From NCBI RefSeq assembly GCF_900497805.2, contig NW_020954562.1, forward strand, positions 20,672,347 to 20,736,346: a stretch of DNA of 64,000 bases. The letters run 5' to 3'. The translations under genes and the position numbers were made by a program. Below are positions 1-11,301 of the stretch, piece after piece. The notes below the pieces were generated by a model. The model was given only the letters and a program-made list of their open reading frames with translations, did no database searches and was not told the DNA's origin. This stretch comes from Vombatus ursinus (Eukaryota > Chordata > Mammalia > Diprotodontia > Vombatidae). The first letter of the stretch is position 1; every line of letters begins with the position of its first letter.

Positions 1-60
1 GTTAACACAGCAGTAAATATCAGAGGTGGGATTTGAACTCAAATCCTCTGACACTGGAGC
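1..60 (-). mobile_element. MIR-type CORE-SINE fragment
   Basis: Reads as the reverse of a SINE tRNA-derived half (gtgggatttgaactcaaatc). It is cut by the window edge and runs straight into the next SINE. Confidence 0.5.
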
Positions 61-61
61 A

Positions 62-306
62 GTGAGGTAGTGCAATAGATAGAAAGTCAGGCCTGGAGTC
101 AGAAAGACTCATTTTCCTGAGTTCAAATCCAGTCTCAGACATTTACTAGTTATGTGACCCTGGGCAAGTCACTTAACCCTGTTTGCTCAGTTTCCTCATC
201 TGTAAAATGAGCTGGAGGAGGAAATGGCAAAGGGCTCCAGTATCTTTGCTAAGAAAACCACCAGTGGGGTTATAGAAGGTCAGAAGCAACTGAACAATAA
301 CTGAAC
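62..306 (+). mobile_element. Mar1-like tRNA/RTE SINE, full length
   Basis: A tRNA-like head (B-box gttcaaatcc) is followed by the gtgaccctgggcaagtcac core, the cctcatctgtaaaatgagct block and an RTE-type tail (accaccagtggggtt to aactgaac). The minus-strand 60-codon frame here is a shadow of this SINE. Moderately diverged. Confidence 0.85.
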
Positions 307-849
307 AAGCCCCTGACTCTAGACCCAGTGATCCTCCCACCACACTAAACCCCAAAGGGACCCGACCAATTTCTATCAGCTCCTTCTTTCCAAATTCAAG
401 ATCTATTTACTCATCCTCATTTAATAGTTAAACATTGCACAGAGTCTTGAAGTTCTTCTCCCCTGGACCCAATGATAGTGCACTTTTATCTCTTACTTTT
501 CTATCCATTCCTTCTTTACTGCCTCTCTTTTCTCTTCCCATCAACTAACTGTGGGTGCTACCTAAGGTATAGTCCTTCATCCTCCATAACTACTTCTCAT
601 TCTCATACTCACTTGATACTAAATGAAGTTGGAGAAGAACATGAAATTGTGCTGACTAGGTGCACCGCGAATTTATGTTACATAATCTCAACTGGGTCAA
701 AGTGTCCTAGGAATAGAATAATAAAGGCACAGAGTCAGGAATGAGCATGGTACATTCAGAGGTGGACAAAGAAGAGATTTCAGCAAAGCAATACTTGTAT
801 GCATCCCTAATCAATTCACTATCCCATTCACCACAGCAGCTTTTCCAAA
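307..849. other. Unassigned intergenic stretch
   Basis: Pyrimidine-rich on the plus strand. The 90-codon frame at 472-744 has no recognisable domain and I do not regard it as a gene. The right part may belong to the 5' side of the following L2. Confidence 0.4.
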
Positions 850-1875
850 GTTTTCATCCATCCGCAAAACTCCCTAAGTCTCCCTCCCCCCACTATCTCA
901 GCTGAGAACCTTGCTTCATATTTCACTGAAATAAATGAAGGCATTTTAGGAGAGTTCCCTTTTCCCTCTTCCTCATCTCACATAGCAGATGTCTTCTGCC
1001 ACTATCTCTTTCTCTACTCCTAACTCACATGAAGAGGTGGATCTTCTCCTTACCAAGGCAAACACTTCTACATAAATAAGTGTTCCCACTCCATCCCTTC
1101 CTGTCCTGCAGATTTCCTCTTTTATTATGCCAACTCTCACTTATCTTCAAACTCTTCCTGCCTACTGGCTGCTTCCCTACTGCCCACAAACAGGCCCACA
1201 TCTCTCCCACGCTCAAAAAAATCATCACTTCATCTATCTATCCCTGCTAGCTATTGCCCTTTATCTCTCCTCCCTTTCATGGCTAAACTACAAGAGTTCT
1301 TGCACTTCCTTTCCACTCACTCTCTTCTTAACTATCTAAAGTCTGGTTTCCAACCTTCTAGTGAGATGTTCTCTCCAAAGTCACCAATGATCTCTTAGTA
1401 GCCAAATCAAATGGTCTTTTTCCAATCTTAATACTTTTTGCCTCTCTATTAATCACCCTCTTCTCCCCGATAGATGCTCTCTTTGCTATTGGTTTTCCTT
1501 CCAGTTAGACTGCTCTTTCTTAGTTTCCTTTGATGGATTTTCATCCAGGCCATGCTTGCTAACCATGAATGCCTTCTATCAAAGTACACTAAAACTGAGG
1601 GTACTTCCTAATGCTCAGAAATACTTCTCCATGGAATTGTACTCAATAATAGTGCCTTCCCTCTAAGATTCCTCCCGATTTATGTTTTGTATCTCTTGTT
1701 TGTAAAGAGAGAGTTTGTTGTTGGGTTTTTTTTTTTTTGCATGTTGTCTCCCTGATGAGATTGTCTGCTTCTTGAGAGTACAAACTAGTTTTGGACTTTC
1801 TTTGCATCCTCAGTGCTTAACGCAATGAATGACACATAGTAGGTACTTTAAAATGCTTCTTGACAAACTGAATGA
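850..1875 (+). mobile_element. LINE L2, ORF2 RT segment joined to 3' end
   Basis: Positions 1240-1610 follow the L2 reverse-transcriptase coding sequence (ccaaagtcaccaatgatctc, then a diverged version of the ...LLDTLF... and ...SSSRPCL... region). Near 1620 it jumps to the L2 3'UTR, ending with cacatagtaggtacttta. The finger/palm part is present and the thumb is deleted. Many stops; ancient. Confidence 0.78.
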
Positions 1876-1879
1876 CTTC

Positions 1880-2790
1880 TCTATATAATCTTTCCATCAT
1901 TGAGTTCATCACTCCTTTTTTGTGGCTTCACTTATGTCCTCTGAGCTGCTACTCAAATTGGTTTCTTCAGCTCTGACATTTTAAATGATCAAAAGCCATG
2001 TCCATTTGAAAATCTTCCCATCTCAAACTCTGCATGTCCAAAAGCAAATTCTTCATCTTCCCTCAAAATGAGCCCCCTTCCCAACTTCTTCATTCTTTAT
2101 TTCCATCAAGGGTACCACCTATAGTCTCAAAATTTCAGAATTGTTTGACTCTTCTTTCTTTATCATTCCCTCACACATTCCCCCACAGTCATTAAATCCT
2201 AATGATTTTTCCTTCAGCTTGCCTCTTGCTTCATTCCTTTTCTTTCCATTGTCGCTATTATCACCCTAAACTAGGCAACTTGGTATAAGAGATCTATCCA
2301 GATTGCTAGCCAGGATATCTGGGTTCTAGTCTCTGTCTTTATTTTAATCACACCAGTCTCCTGTCTGAACTCCTCTGAACATACCATGTTCTTTCCTGAC
2401 CCTTAGTTTTTGTTTATGCTATTCCTAGCATAAACCTTTGACTGTCCCTCAACCTCTTCAAATTTTAATAATCCATTCAGGTCTAGCATAAATCCCACAC
2501 TTTCTATGAGGTCTTGTTCAACTATTCATAGCCCACATTTAACTCATCCTTCTCTATAGTCTAACATTGATTCCTATATATAATATTAATTTAGGCACTT
2601 AATCAAAGCCTGCCTTGTATTGACACTCAAATGTTTCATGTGTTTAAGTCTTGTCTTCTCAATTAAATTGAAAATCCTTGAATAGGAGCGTGTATACATT
2701 ACATATCTTTATGTATCTCATGCAATGCCTACCATGGTAATCTGCATTAGTCAGTAAACACTCCTTGAATGAATGAATAAGAACTTCAAA
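1880..2790 (+). mobile_element. LINE L2, ORF2 C-terminal part and 3' end
   Basis: Around 2025-2170 the text follows the L2 ORF2 stretch coding for ...LCMSKSKFFIF..., then the C-terminal ORF2 block near 2390-2520 (catgttctttcctgaccc, gaggtcttgttcaac) and a 3' tail ending in tgaatgaatgaata. It could be a second L2 or the displaced rest of the preceding one. Confidence 0.68.
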
Positions 2791-3336
2791 AGAAAAAAAT
2801 TTCTTGCAGAAAGAATTCTTAAGAAATGCATTTCATTCTCAAAAAGAATATATTTAATTTAGAGAATCCTGTTCCCAAAAACTTCTGGGAAGCTTACCAG
2901 GGCATAAATCATTATAAATCAAGAAAATTTATGACAGCACATCCAGAATATTTTAAGTCCCAGAAATTTATAGCAATGCTTTTTATCCTAGGAACTCAAA
3001 ATATTCCACAAACATGGAGTTTTTTTTCCCAAAGTAAAGTTACACCCTTGTAGTAAACTATATATTTTGATTGGTTTCATTAGCTTTCCAGGATTGTTTC
3101 CCAAGTTAGGACTTTAACACTAGCTAGGGCTGCCCTAGCTCCATATTCAGTCAAACTCAATTTAAATATGAATTATCTTTTTACCATATCATTTCATTAT
3201 TTTCATGGTTCTGTTATGAAGCAAAGTGTGAATGCCTTCTTATAACACTGTTGGGAGGGGATGGGTCTTGCCACTGGCCCGCCTTAGAGGTAAGTCCTCA
3301 TTACTATACCTATATATATGACTTGATCTGTCAATC
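2791..3336. other. Unassigned intergenic stretch
   Basis: AT-rich. Contains a 75-codon frame (2826-3053) without recognisable features. Nothing else supported. Confidence 0.4.
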
Positions 3337-3784
3337 AATCAGCAAACATTTAGTAACTGCCAACTGTGTGCCAGGCACTGTGCTAAGTGCTGGAATATAA
3401 AAAGAGCAAAAAACAGTCCTTGCTTGTAGGAGGTGACATCAGAATGAGCTCACGATCTAATAGGGAAGACAATATACAAATAAATATTTGCAAAACAAGC
3501 TCTAGAAAAATAGGAAATAATTAACAGAGGGAAGGTACTAGAATTTAGAGGGGTTGGGAAATGCTTCCTGTAAAATATATGAGTCTAGTTAGAACTTAAA
3601 GGAAGCCAGGGACATCAGTAGTCAGAGCAGAGGGAGAGAGATGGGGCGGGGGGGGAGGAGAAAGAGAGAGAGAGAAATAGGCAGAAAATATACCCAGAAC
3701 CAAGAGATGGATTATCTTTTTTGTGGAACAACAAGGAAGCTAGTCACAAGATTGAAGAGGACATGAGGAACATTGGGTATTCAG
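3337..3784 (-). mobile_element. LINE L2 3' part (left piece of a split copy)
   Basis: Begins with the reversed L2 tail (gtgccaggcactgtgctaag), continues through the reversed 3'UTR and into the ORF2 end. It is interrupted at 3784 by an RTE-tailed element and resumes at 4317. Confidence 0.8.
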
Positions 3785-4316
3785 GGATGACTCGCACCTC
3801 TAGTGTGAGGGCTTACTGAGCCCTTTTCAGGGCCATTCATCCTCCTTTGGTGTCCACCTGCCACCCAACTCTCATCTGTGCCTCCAGGAAGCTGTAGCTG
3901 TGCAGCTGCCACACCTCAGTAAACCATCTTAGCAGACAGGCTCAACCAGGTTGAGGGTAACCAACAGGCCTTAAACCCTCCAGTGAATTAGGGGGATGTC
4001 TACCCCAAGTGTGTGAAGACTTCCCCCAGTGGAATGGTAGATAAGAACAAATTGTACAAAGGTGGCTGAAGCAGGAGCTGTGGAGTGCTTAGAGCTTGGT
4101 CACACGTTGGAGTCACCAAGGTCATCCTCTACATCCCAAGACATTACCAGTCATCCTGAGTTTTGTTCTGCCACTGGATTTCAATGACTCTGGAAGAAAA
4201 AAATGAAGCTGATGACATTGCATAACTCTGTCTCACTTAAATACAATTCATGTGCAAATCAATACATCATCCTACAATATCAATGTCCCTCTTTGAAAAC
4301 AAAGGATTACAACAAG
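3785..4316 (+). mobile_element. RTE-tailed retroelement inserted in L2
   Basis: The sequence splits the antisense L2. Its right end (ccctctttgaaaacaaagg then attacaacaag) resembles the 3' terminus of marsupial RTE-mobilised elements. The body (3800-4200) has no coding frame that I recognise. Family uncertain; could be an RTE-dependent SINE or a 5'-truncated RTE LINE. Confidence 0.5.
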
Positions 4317-4885
4317 ATGTAAGGAGATTAGAAAGATTGGAGAGGGACTAGGTTATGAAGGGCTTTGAATAAAAAACAGAGGATTTTTGTATTTGATCCT
4401 GGAGGCAATAGGGAACCAGTGGAGTTTACTGAGTAGAGGAGTGATATAATCAGATCTATGTTTTAGGAAAATTTGGTGGCTAAATGGAAGATGAATTGGA
4501 GTAGAGAGAGACTCATGTGAGAGATAGTGAGGAGTCGAGGATGACACGTAAATTATGAACCTAAGGAATTGGGAAGATAGTGTTGCCCTTGTCAGTAATA
4601 GGGAAGATAGGAGGGGAAAAAGTTTAGGGGAAAAGATAACAAGTTCTGTTTTGGAAATGTTTTGTTTAAGATGTCTACTAGACATCCAGTTCAAGATGTC
4701 CAAAAGGCAGTTGGAGGATGCAAGACTAGAGGTGAGCTGAGAGGTTGGGACAGGATAGGTAGATTTAGAATCATCAGTATAGAGATAGTAATTAAAGCCA
4801 TGAGAGCCAATGAGATTGCTAAGTGAAGTAGACAGAAGAGTGACCAGGACAATCCCTTTTGACTAGAGTCCAAGAGGTACATACT
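4317..4885 (-). mobile_element. LINE L2 ORF2 C-terminal region (right piece)
   Basis: Minus-strand translation of 4353-4703 reads ...DILNWMSSRHLKQNISKTE..., which is the L2 ORF2 motif after the RT domain, followed by HRSDYITPLLSKLHWFPIAS. A frame of 116 codons survives. A 63-codon frame in the next register carries the upstream part. Same insertion as 3337-3784. Confidence 0.88.
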
Positions 4886-5040
4886 TTGTACTCTATAGTT
4901 AACTGTGTGAAAGTGAACTCCTCATATCCTCTCCTAACTATTCAAACAAATCTATTGCCTAGATTACAAATAAAAAAAAGGACTTCCCCACTTAATGAAT
5001 GGAGCAGTAAAGAACAGGAGGATATCCTGAACATTTAGGA

Positions 5041-5570
5041 TCATGCCATGTATAGAACATTTGGCCAAACACATGTATAACATTTTCTATGGTGAATGTG
5101 TTAAAGAGGGCAATTTTATGAATGCCCTTGTACTTTCCATTACTATAGTCACACTCTTCATCTATTATCCCTTGCTCTTGCTACATGACTGCTACAATCC
5201 TTTTCAATCATACATCTGGATGGTTTTTATGACACTTCTTCTATGTAAGTTATCATTGGTAATATGTTGCAACCAAGCTATACCCATAATGCACCTCTTC
5301 GTTGCCCTTTGGGTGTTTAGCAATTTTGATTTTTCAGAGATAGCAGCATTCAGTGATTTGCGTCTACTTAGTATCACCAGAAGAATATTAGCATTTCAAA
5401 GACAAGGTTTTGTGTGTTAAGAGATAGCTCAGAGTCATTGAGAGAACTGCAAAGTTTCCCAAATGCAATCTCTGCTCTCTTCTATAGAACCGTGTCTAGT
5501 CAAGATAGATGTAGTAATAAACCAAGTCAATGGACTGCCTGTCCAAAAGTATATGTTATTCTGTTAAAGG
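5041..5570 (-). mobile_element. RTE LINE relic, RT C-terminal region
   Basis: Minus-strand translation gives TQRATKRCIMGIAWLQHIT followed by NDNLHRRSVIKTIQMYD, matching the conserved RTE segment TQRAMER.M.GIS...I.NE.LR.R..V.D.I. Stops follow, so it is dead. The plus-strand 125-codon frame at 5043-5420, which looks membrane-like, is only the antisense shadow of this. Confidence 0.75.
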
Positions 5571-6470
5571 CCTAAAATAAAGATTTCCAATGCAGTGGGT
5601 AAATACTGCATAGATAAGATTTTCACTTGTATAAGAAGTACACAGCATGAGAAAGAGTGAATAAATTGTGATCTACCCTGTTGAAGGCAATATTGACATT
5701 AATAAGTTGTCACCGCCATGGAAGTATATAAAGAAGGAAACATAATAACTAGCCACATACTTTATTTGCTCAATTGCTTTCTCATCTTTATAAAATCTTC
5801 ATTATAATGATCTCAATAGGTATTGAGCATATCTTCAATGAGCAAATAAGAAGAGAAAAGGCAAGCTTTTGCAAATGATTCTCTATGGTGCACAATTATT
5901 TACAATCACATAATTAATTAAAAGATGCAGAGAGGACAAAATTCCACTGTTTGGGTTTTTTGGGTTTTTTTTTTTTTGCTTGATTAATGAGAACTACAAA
6001 AAGCATTTGGCTAGGTAGAGCAAATTTAGCCTAAAAGGTTCTCCTTTAACAAAGATAATCATGCATACGTTACAATGATATGTCTCCCTCAACAAATCCA
6101 CAGAGACAAACCTGTTTAACAAACCTCTGATTACTCACCTCAAGTGAGACATAAACAAGTGTGTTGGCCATTCTCATGGAGGATGTGCTACACAGAGTCT
6201 AATCAGAAAAGGTGGTATTCTCTGAACATGGTTTTTCCAGATGCTCTTAGTTGTAAACAATATTGCATTTATCTCACCGACTCAGAACAGTATCTTCTCA
6301 ATGAGACTTTTTATTCTATTTTTATTATTTATTCAAGATATTGGCTTAAAATTCATAAAGGAAAAATGAAATAGATGAAAAAGTTCTATTATTCAAACTA
6401 TATATAACATGTAATTGGATAGGTGTTTGTTGGGTTAGGATATCTGTACATGTATCTTGACAGGAACTTC
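5571..6470. other. Unassigned, probably decayed RTE flank
   Basis: AT-rich, with a T-rich run at about 5954-5979. 5571-5720 may continue the antisense RTE. The 76-codon frame at 6144-6374 has no recognised domain. Confidence 0.35.
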
Positions 6471-7110
6471 AAGTGAACACTGAGCTTGGCTCAGAATTGA
6501 ACAGGAAAAAAAAAAGATTAGATTGCAATAAAGATTCCAAGCTTCTCCCCTGTGCAAAAGCCCATCTTTTCAATACAAATGTGAGTCCACTAGAGCTGTG
6601 TGATTACAAATCTTGGAACAGTTCAAACTCAAAAGAATCAAAGTTGCAGATGACCAAAAGAGCAATGGAGATACATAATAGGAGCAAATGTGCTGTAATG
6701 TATTTATCCAATGCGTACTCAAACCGAAAAAGTGTTGTGAAGTATATCATTGAGAAAATGTATGTTTGGAAAAGGGGGTGGGCTAGTTATGTGGGAGAGT
6801 GAACAGTACCAGATAGACAGCCCAAGTTCTCCAAAGATACCCACAAAATGGAAAAAAAAAAAAAAGACCTAAGAAGACTACCACATGCTGAGTAGGTCTT
6901 CTCTGGAAGACCTAGGGAAGATGATGGACAAAACTGTGCAAGATGAGAAGGCATGGATGGGTTGTGGTTTATGCCAATGGAGAGCATACTCAAACCAATG
7001 ATATCACAGAGCCATTGAAAAATTAAAGTATTTGAGAGATCCTCTGGAGAGAGGCCATGTATAAAAGGGAAGCAGGATGTGAAGACAATAAGAAACATCC
7101 TCAAGGATCC
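6471..7110 (+). mobile_element. RTE LINE relic, RT C-terminus to 3' end
   Basis: Plus-strand translation near 6590-6670 reads LELCDYKSWNSS then NSKESKLQMTKRAMEIHNRS. Then near 6750 comes VVKYIIEKMYVWKRGWASYV, matching the RTE C-terminal pattern (GCETW..., ESKLQ.TQRAMER, MY.WKRRWAGHV). A stop at about 6800 and several later ones kill the frame. It lies in the opposite orientation to the RTE relic at 5.0-5.6 kb. Confidence 0.78.
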
Positions 7111-7112
7111 CA

Positions 7113-7187
7113 GGAATAATATCTAGCATTTATAAAGGACATTAAGGTTTGCAGATAACTTTGTAAATGTTATCTCATTTGAAGGTT
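7113..7187 (-). mobile_element. MIR/THER1 CORE-SINE tail fragment
   Basis: Contains the reversed tail ctagcatttataaaggacat then taaggtttgcagataac, and the tgttatctcattt block. Confidence 0.6.
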
Positions 7188-7639
7188 TATACTTTAAAGT
7201 GGACAAAGAGTAGTCATACAAGTCAAATGATACCACCTGAAGTTCAAGGCTAGGGAATAGGGTAACATGCACCAGAGAACAGCAGGAAGCTGATTTATTG
7301 GATCATCTCATTCATGTGCTGCCCGCTTTAGTTGCTATAAGTAAAAACATACATGTAATTATTGGCAGAGCATTAGGTTAATTTGCTGTAAGTCAAATGG
7401 AAATTAAAGACTGCCTGTAGTTGGAAGGAAAAAAAAGACATTATTATATGTAGTGCTAGTTTCTTAGTGCTTCAGTGTTTGAAGCTCTCATCCCTCCATC
7501 CTGAGTTAATTACTGAGTTAATGATACAGAGCGCATTTTGACATACACAAGTAATAGGACAACCCTAAATTATAGGAAGAGCCCATATGTAACAAATGCT
7601 TAGAAGGACAGATTTGGAGTGGGAAAGTACCTAAAAAGC
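7188..7639. other. Unassigned intergenic stretch
   Basis: No repeat or coding similarity recognised. Short homopolymer run (a7) near 7430. Confidence 0.4.
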
Positions 7640-7785
7640 ATCTTGTCCACCCTTCTCATTTTACAGATGAAGAAACTAAAGCAGCAAAGAGGTAATCGCT
7701 GGGCCAGGGTAAATCAGGGACAAAATTTGAGCCCAGATTATCCAAGACCAAGTCTCACGTTCCTTCCACTACACTATGCTGCCAT
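7640..7785 (-). mobile_element. MIR-type CORE-SINE
   Basis: Reversed MIR: ttctcattttacagatgaag, the gagcccagattatcc region and a ttccactacactatgctgcc end. Confidence 0.75.
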
Positions 7786-7864
7786 AGTCTGGGTGTCATC
7801 CTACCTCCTCTCAATGGTTTAAATATAGTGAGGAAGAGGCTTCTAAGTATTAGGCTGAGTGGAG

Positions 7865-7950
7865 GGACTGGGTTTTATCTAAACCTTGCATTTCCTCCCA
7901 TGGGACTAAGTGCAGTGTTATACGTACAATTGGGTGCTTAATAAATGTCT
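7865..7950 (+). mobile_element. L2/MIR 3' end fragment
   Basis: Ends with gtgcttaataaatgtctgtt, the L2-type 3' terminus, preceded by a decayed gactgggttttat block. Confidence 0.5.
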
Positions 7951-8756
7951 GTTACATATTTCAGAGAAACATCCCAAGATTCTGAGACTTATCTAAATTT
8001 AAGCTTTTATATTGCCTTGAATAAAATCCCTCTTTCTTCCCTACCTCCATTTAATTGTTTTTCCATTTACCAGAAATCTCCCCTCCAAGAAAACTCGAAT
8101 GTCCCGATTTCTGATGGTCTCCTTGTATTGTCTAAGGAAGAGCTTCCTCATTCCAAGGTCTCCCAAGGAGAAAATGAACAACCAACTGACCGCAAAGGAG
8201 GGAAGAGGCAGAATTTCCATTCCCAAGATGGATGGGAGTTTCTAGGTGAGGCTTAAGCACAACATTAAAGGACATTATAATTATTTCAAATGATTTTCAA
8301 GAGGCTTCAGCTAAAGACAAGAAGGTCAATTCCCCAGAAGCTTAATACCCATCCGGCTACGGTCCTCACATTTCTTCTGTTTCTTTATTTTTTTGTTTCT
8401 TCACAAACAGTTACTGGAGATGATTGTCAAAGACAAGACAGGGTCAGAGATAAGAAGTATCATTGTGTAGTTCCCTGTGGAAAGTCTTCTATTTCTGCTG
8501 TGTTTAGAAACAATTTATGTGGGGAAGAGGCTTATTATCAGATTCCCCTCACAGACATGAATGTTTTAACCACCATAACTCTAAGAGACCATCTACTGTC
8601 ACCAAGAACTTGTGATATGAACTAGTGGAGGGAGTTCTCACACTGATGGAATAACATAAAGAAGGAGGAGAAAGAAAAAGGGAGGAAGATGAGAAAGAGA
8701 AAGAAAGCCACTTCAATATGGCCAATTGCACAAAACTCTATATACCATAGTAATCG
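7951..8756. other. Unassigned stretch with a splice-acceptor-like tract
   Basis: Contains a 111-codon frame (8290-8625) with a hydrophobic N-terminal segment (VLTFLLFLYFFVSS) and four later cysteines, and a strong pyrimidine tract ending in acaaacag at 8410. No family recognised. 8655-8707 is purine-rich. I do not call a gene. Confidence 0.3.
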
Positions 8757-8957
8757 AATAATAGCATGTTAGAGCTGAAAAGGGCCTTTAGAAATGATAT
8801 AGTCCAATCCCACTTCATCTCCATTTTAGAGATAAGAAAACTGAGACCGAGCAAGAGGCATGAGTTGGCCCAGTTACACAGCTAGTTAGTAGCAAAGCTA
8901 GGACTAGAATCCTGGTTTCCTGACTCCCAGTCCAATGTGCTTTCCATTATGGAATGA
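8757..8957 (-). mobile_element. MIR-type CORE-SINE, near full length
   Basis: Reversed copy from gttagagctgaaaagggcc through ccattttagagataagaaaa and ttacacagctagttagtagc to ccaatgtgctttccattatg. Confidence 0.8.
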
Positions 8958-9639
8958 TATTTTTATAATTCTATAATGAGACTTTAATACATATCTGGAT
9001 GACCTAAGATGGAGGTACCCAATGACAATCACAATTCTCTCATAAGGAGGTTCCTAACATTTTTCACATGGTGTCCCCATCTTAGACAAACTAGAAATGT
9101 CTCAAGGTCCCCATTACAATTCCAAGAACTATCTCTACAAAGAGACTAGAAAAATATTTCTCTTCCAAAAGCTCAAGCGATTTTCATAAGACATCACATA
9201 TGGGAGTGTCAAAAAAGAGGGACAGTCAATAGTGAGTCAATGTCAAAAAAAAAAAGTGCCAAAAGCTATAGATCTAATAAGTCAATGAAGATGGAGAAAA
9301 GGCCATTGAATGTGCCAGTTAAGAGATGACTATCAAATATACTTGGCTAAATCTAATTGCCTTTCTGCCACATCCACTTAACACATGGATTCAAATGTGA
9401 TTGTTTCACTGCCATTGATGGAGAAAATTATCATATAAATGTCGATCTACTCCATTGTTCATTTGTTTGTCATTTTCCTTCTAGTTTTGTCTCTAAATAC
9501 TCTTAGGATGAGCTAGCTCAGTTGAGTCTTGCCCCAAGTTTTCTCTGAACTCACTTTCTCCTTCATTGTTTCTAGCAGTTTTATGAGATAATAATTCCCA
9601 TAATCTTCCACCATGCTCCTCTGTAAGAAACTGGGAATG
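8958..9639. other. Unassigned intergenic stretch
   Basis: No recognised repeat. May include a decayed upstream part of the following CR1/L3 LINE. Confidence 0.35.
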
Positions 9640-10030
9640 CTTAATATGAAGAAGTTGTTTAGTGTGAAGAAGGTTCAGGGGATACATGATAGTTATCTTT
9701 AACTACTTGAAAGATTGTCATGCAGAAAAGGAATTAGACATGCTGTTTGGTCTCAGAGGGCAGAACAAGAGCAACGAGTAGAAATTGAAAAAAAAAGAAA
9801 AGCAAATCTATGTTTGATAAAAGGGAAAACTTCCTAATAGACAATTAGAGTTATTCAAAAGCACAATGGACTTGGAGAGAGGATGAGAAAGGGGGCAGTT
9901 CCTTCTCACTAAAAGTCTTCAAGGAAAGGCTGGATGACCACTTGTTGGGTTTGTTGTCATGGGAGATTCTTCTCCCAATGAGTTGGAAGCAGTCACTGAC
10001 ATTGTTTTCCAATTCTAAAATTCCACAATT
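9640..10030 (+). mobile_element. CR1/L3 LINE 3' region
   Basis: Follows the CR1/L3 terminal segment: ttgaaagattgtcatgcaga, cagagggcagaacaagagc, aaaacttcctaatagacaat, aaggctggatgaccacttgt, ending near ccaattctaaaattccac. Confidence 0.75.
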
Positions 10031-10054
10031 CCCATCTAAATCTATAATCCTAAA

Positions 10055-10190
10055 GTGATATTCACAACCACCCTGTGAAAAGTAAATGATGCTCTTCCTA
10101 TTTTAAAGTTGAGGAAACTGTAGCCTTCCTGACACCTAGTTATTACAGCTATATTCACACTCACAACTACTCTACCACATTATCTGTCAC
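10055..10190 (-). mobile_element. Decayed MIR-type CORE-SINE
   Basis: Reversed signals only: tattcacaaccaccctgtga, tattttaaagttgaggaaac. Weak. Confidence 0.4.
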
Positions 10191-10444
10191 ACCCATTTCT
10201 TGGGTGTGAAGCACTCTCTTTTCCTATGCAAAGATGGCTTTGGGGAACTTAATAATTGTCTTCTAGTGATTGGGGATTAGAGGAATAGTCAACAGGTAGA
10301 AACTCTACCTCAGTTGGCAATGAATGAAAAAAGGGGACTCTGCTGTTATAGGGGAGACATAAGTTAGAGGCAAGGAAACTTTTACTGGTTTAAAAAAGGG
10401 GAGGGGAATTGTTTAGCATTGGTCTAAGAAAGTTGTGAAATCTT

Positions 10445-10852
10445 CCCTACAGATCTAAAAAATAAAATTTCTCATTTTAAATGAACTCATAGTTGAAGAA
10501 TGGTAAGGACACTAGCTGATGCCTCAAAGTGTCTTCCAACCCACAATTCTCCCCCCACAAATACCAGCTGCAACCACAAATGACACATTTGAATGGAAGA
10601 AAGTCATAATATATATACAAAGTTAAGTGACCAAAAGATCAACCACTAACATTTCTTCTACTGTAATAAAATCATCATTATTTATGTTACATAATCCTTA
10701 GTTTAACATGCTCCATAACCCTTAATCACAGATAGGAATAGAAGCAGCAATTCTGTCAATAACAGCTAAAGACCAAATAAAAGAGTAATTCAAAAGAGCA
10801 GAGTTATAAGACGCTATTGACTACCACGGCCCAGGTGTCATCAAGAACAGCT
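10445..10852 (+). repeat. Arm A of an old inverted repeat pair
   Basis: The reverse complement of 14528-14945 aligns along this whole stretch. Shared blocks include tctcattttaaatga, gacactagctgatgcctcaa, accactaac, actgtaataaaatcat, ataatccttagttta, aatcacaga.aggaatagaa, gcagcagc/gcagcaat and taaagacca. Identity looks like roughly 75 percent by eye. Not a repeat family I recognise. Confidence 0.7.
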
Positions 10853-10859
10853 AAGTGTT

Positions 10860-11301
10860 CTCTTAATATCTCCTTACTCATCCTGGACATCAACTACTTA
10901 CCTGTTAGTCATTTTTGTTCAGTCATTTCCAGGGTAAAGGCTGTTCTCTTTGGCAGAAAAAAACAGAAGCAAAATCACAGTTAAACAACTCTACTTTCTC
11001 TCTGGTGTCAGTTATGATTATTCCATCCACTCCAAGCAAAGGTTCTATCCAATCTTTGAGCCTCCTATTTCCCCCAATATAGCTTAAAATAAATCCTTTT
11101 TGTTCTCCCTAGCTTATTTCTCTAGCCTCTGAGCTTTGGCAATCCTGGCACTCTCTTCATAGGGTTGTGCCGCATTCTGATATTCATCCTCTGTTGTATC
11201 ACCTTGCTTCCATCTTTTATACATTTTTAAACAGATATTGTTTTTCACTAACATCAGTGTCTTCAAACTCCACTGTTTTTTTCTTCACTAGAAATATTTC
11301 A
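10860..11301 (-). mobile_element. CR1/L3 LINE, RT-upstream region
   Basis: Minus-strand translation gives KGFILSYIGGNRRLKDW followed by IEPLLGVDGIIITDTREKVE and LFNCDFASVF, matching the CR1 pattern KGFYRYI..KRK..E.V.PL...G.LVT.D.EKAE.LN.FFASVF. The L1 at 11302 cuts into it, and it may resume at 12937. Confidence 0.78.

Noticed and set aside
62-306. tRNA gene, from the A/B-box-like head
   Set aside because: SINE head; no cloverleaf that would make a functional tRNA. The same holds for the other SINEs.
4353-4703. 116-codon minus-strand frame
   Set aside because: Part of LINE L2 ORF2, recorded as L2, not as a host gene.
5043-5420. 125-codon plus-strand frame resembling a membrane protein
   Set aside because: It is the antisense of an RTE reverse-transcriptase relic, whose conserved motif is readable on the minus strand.
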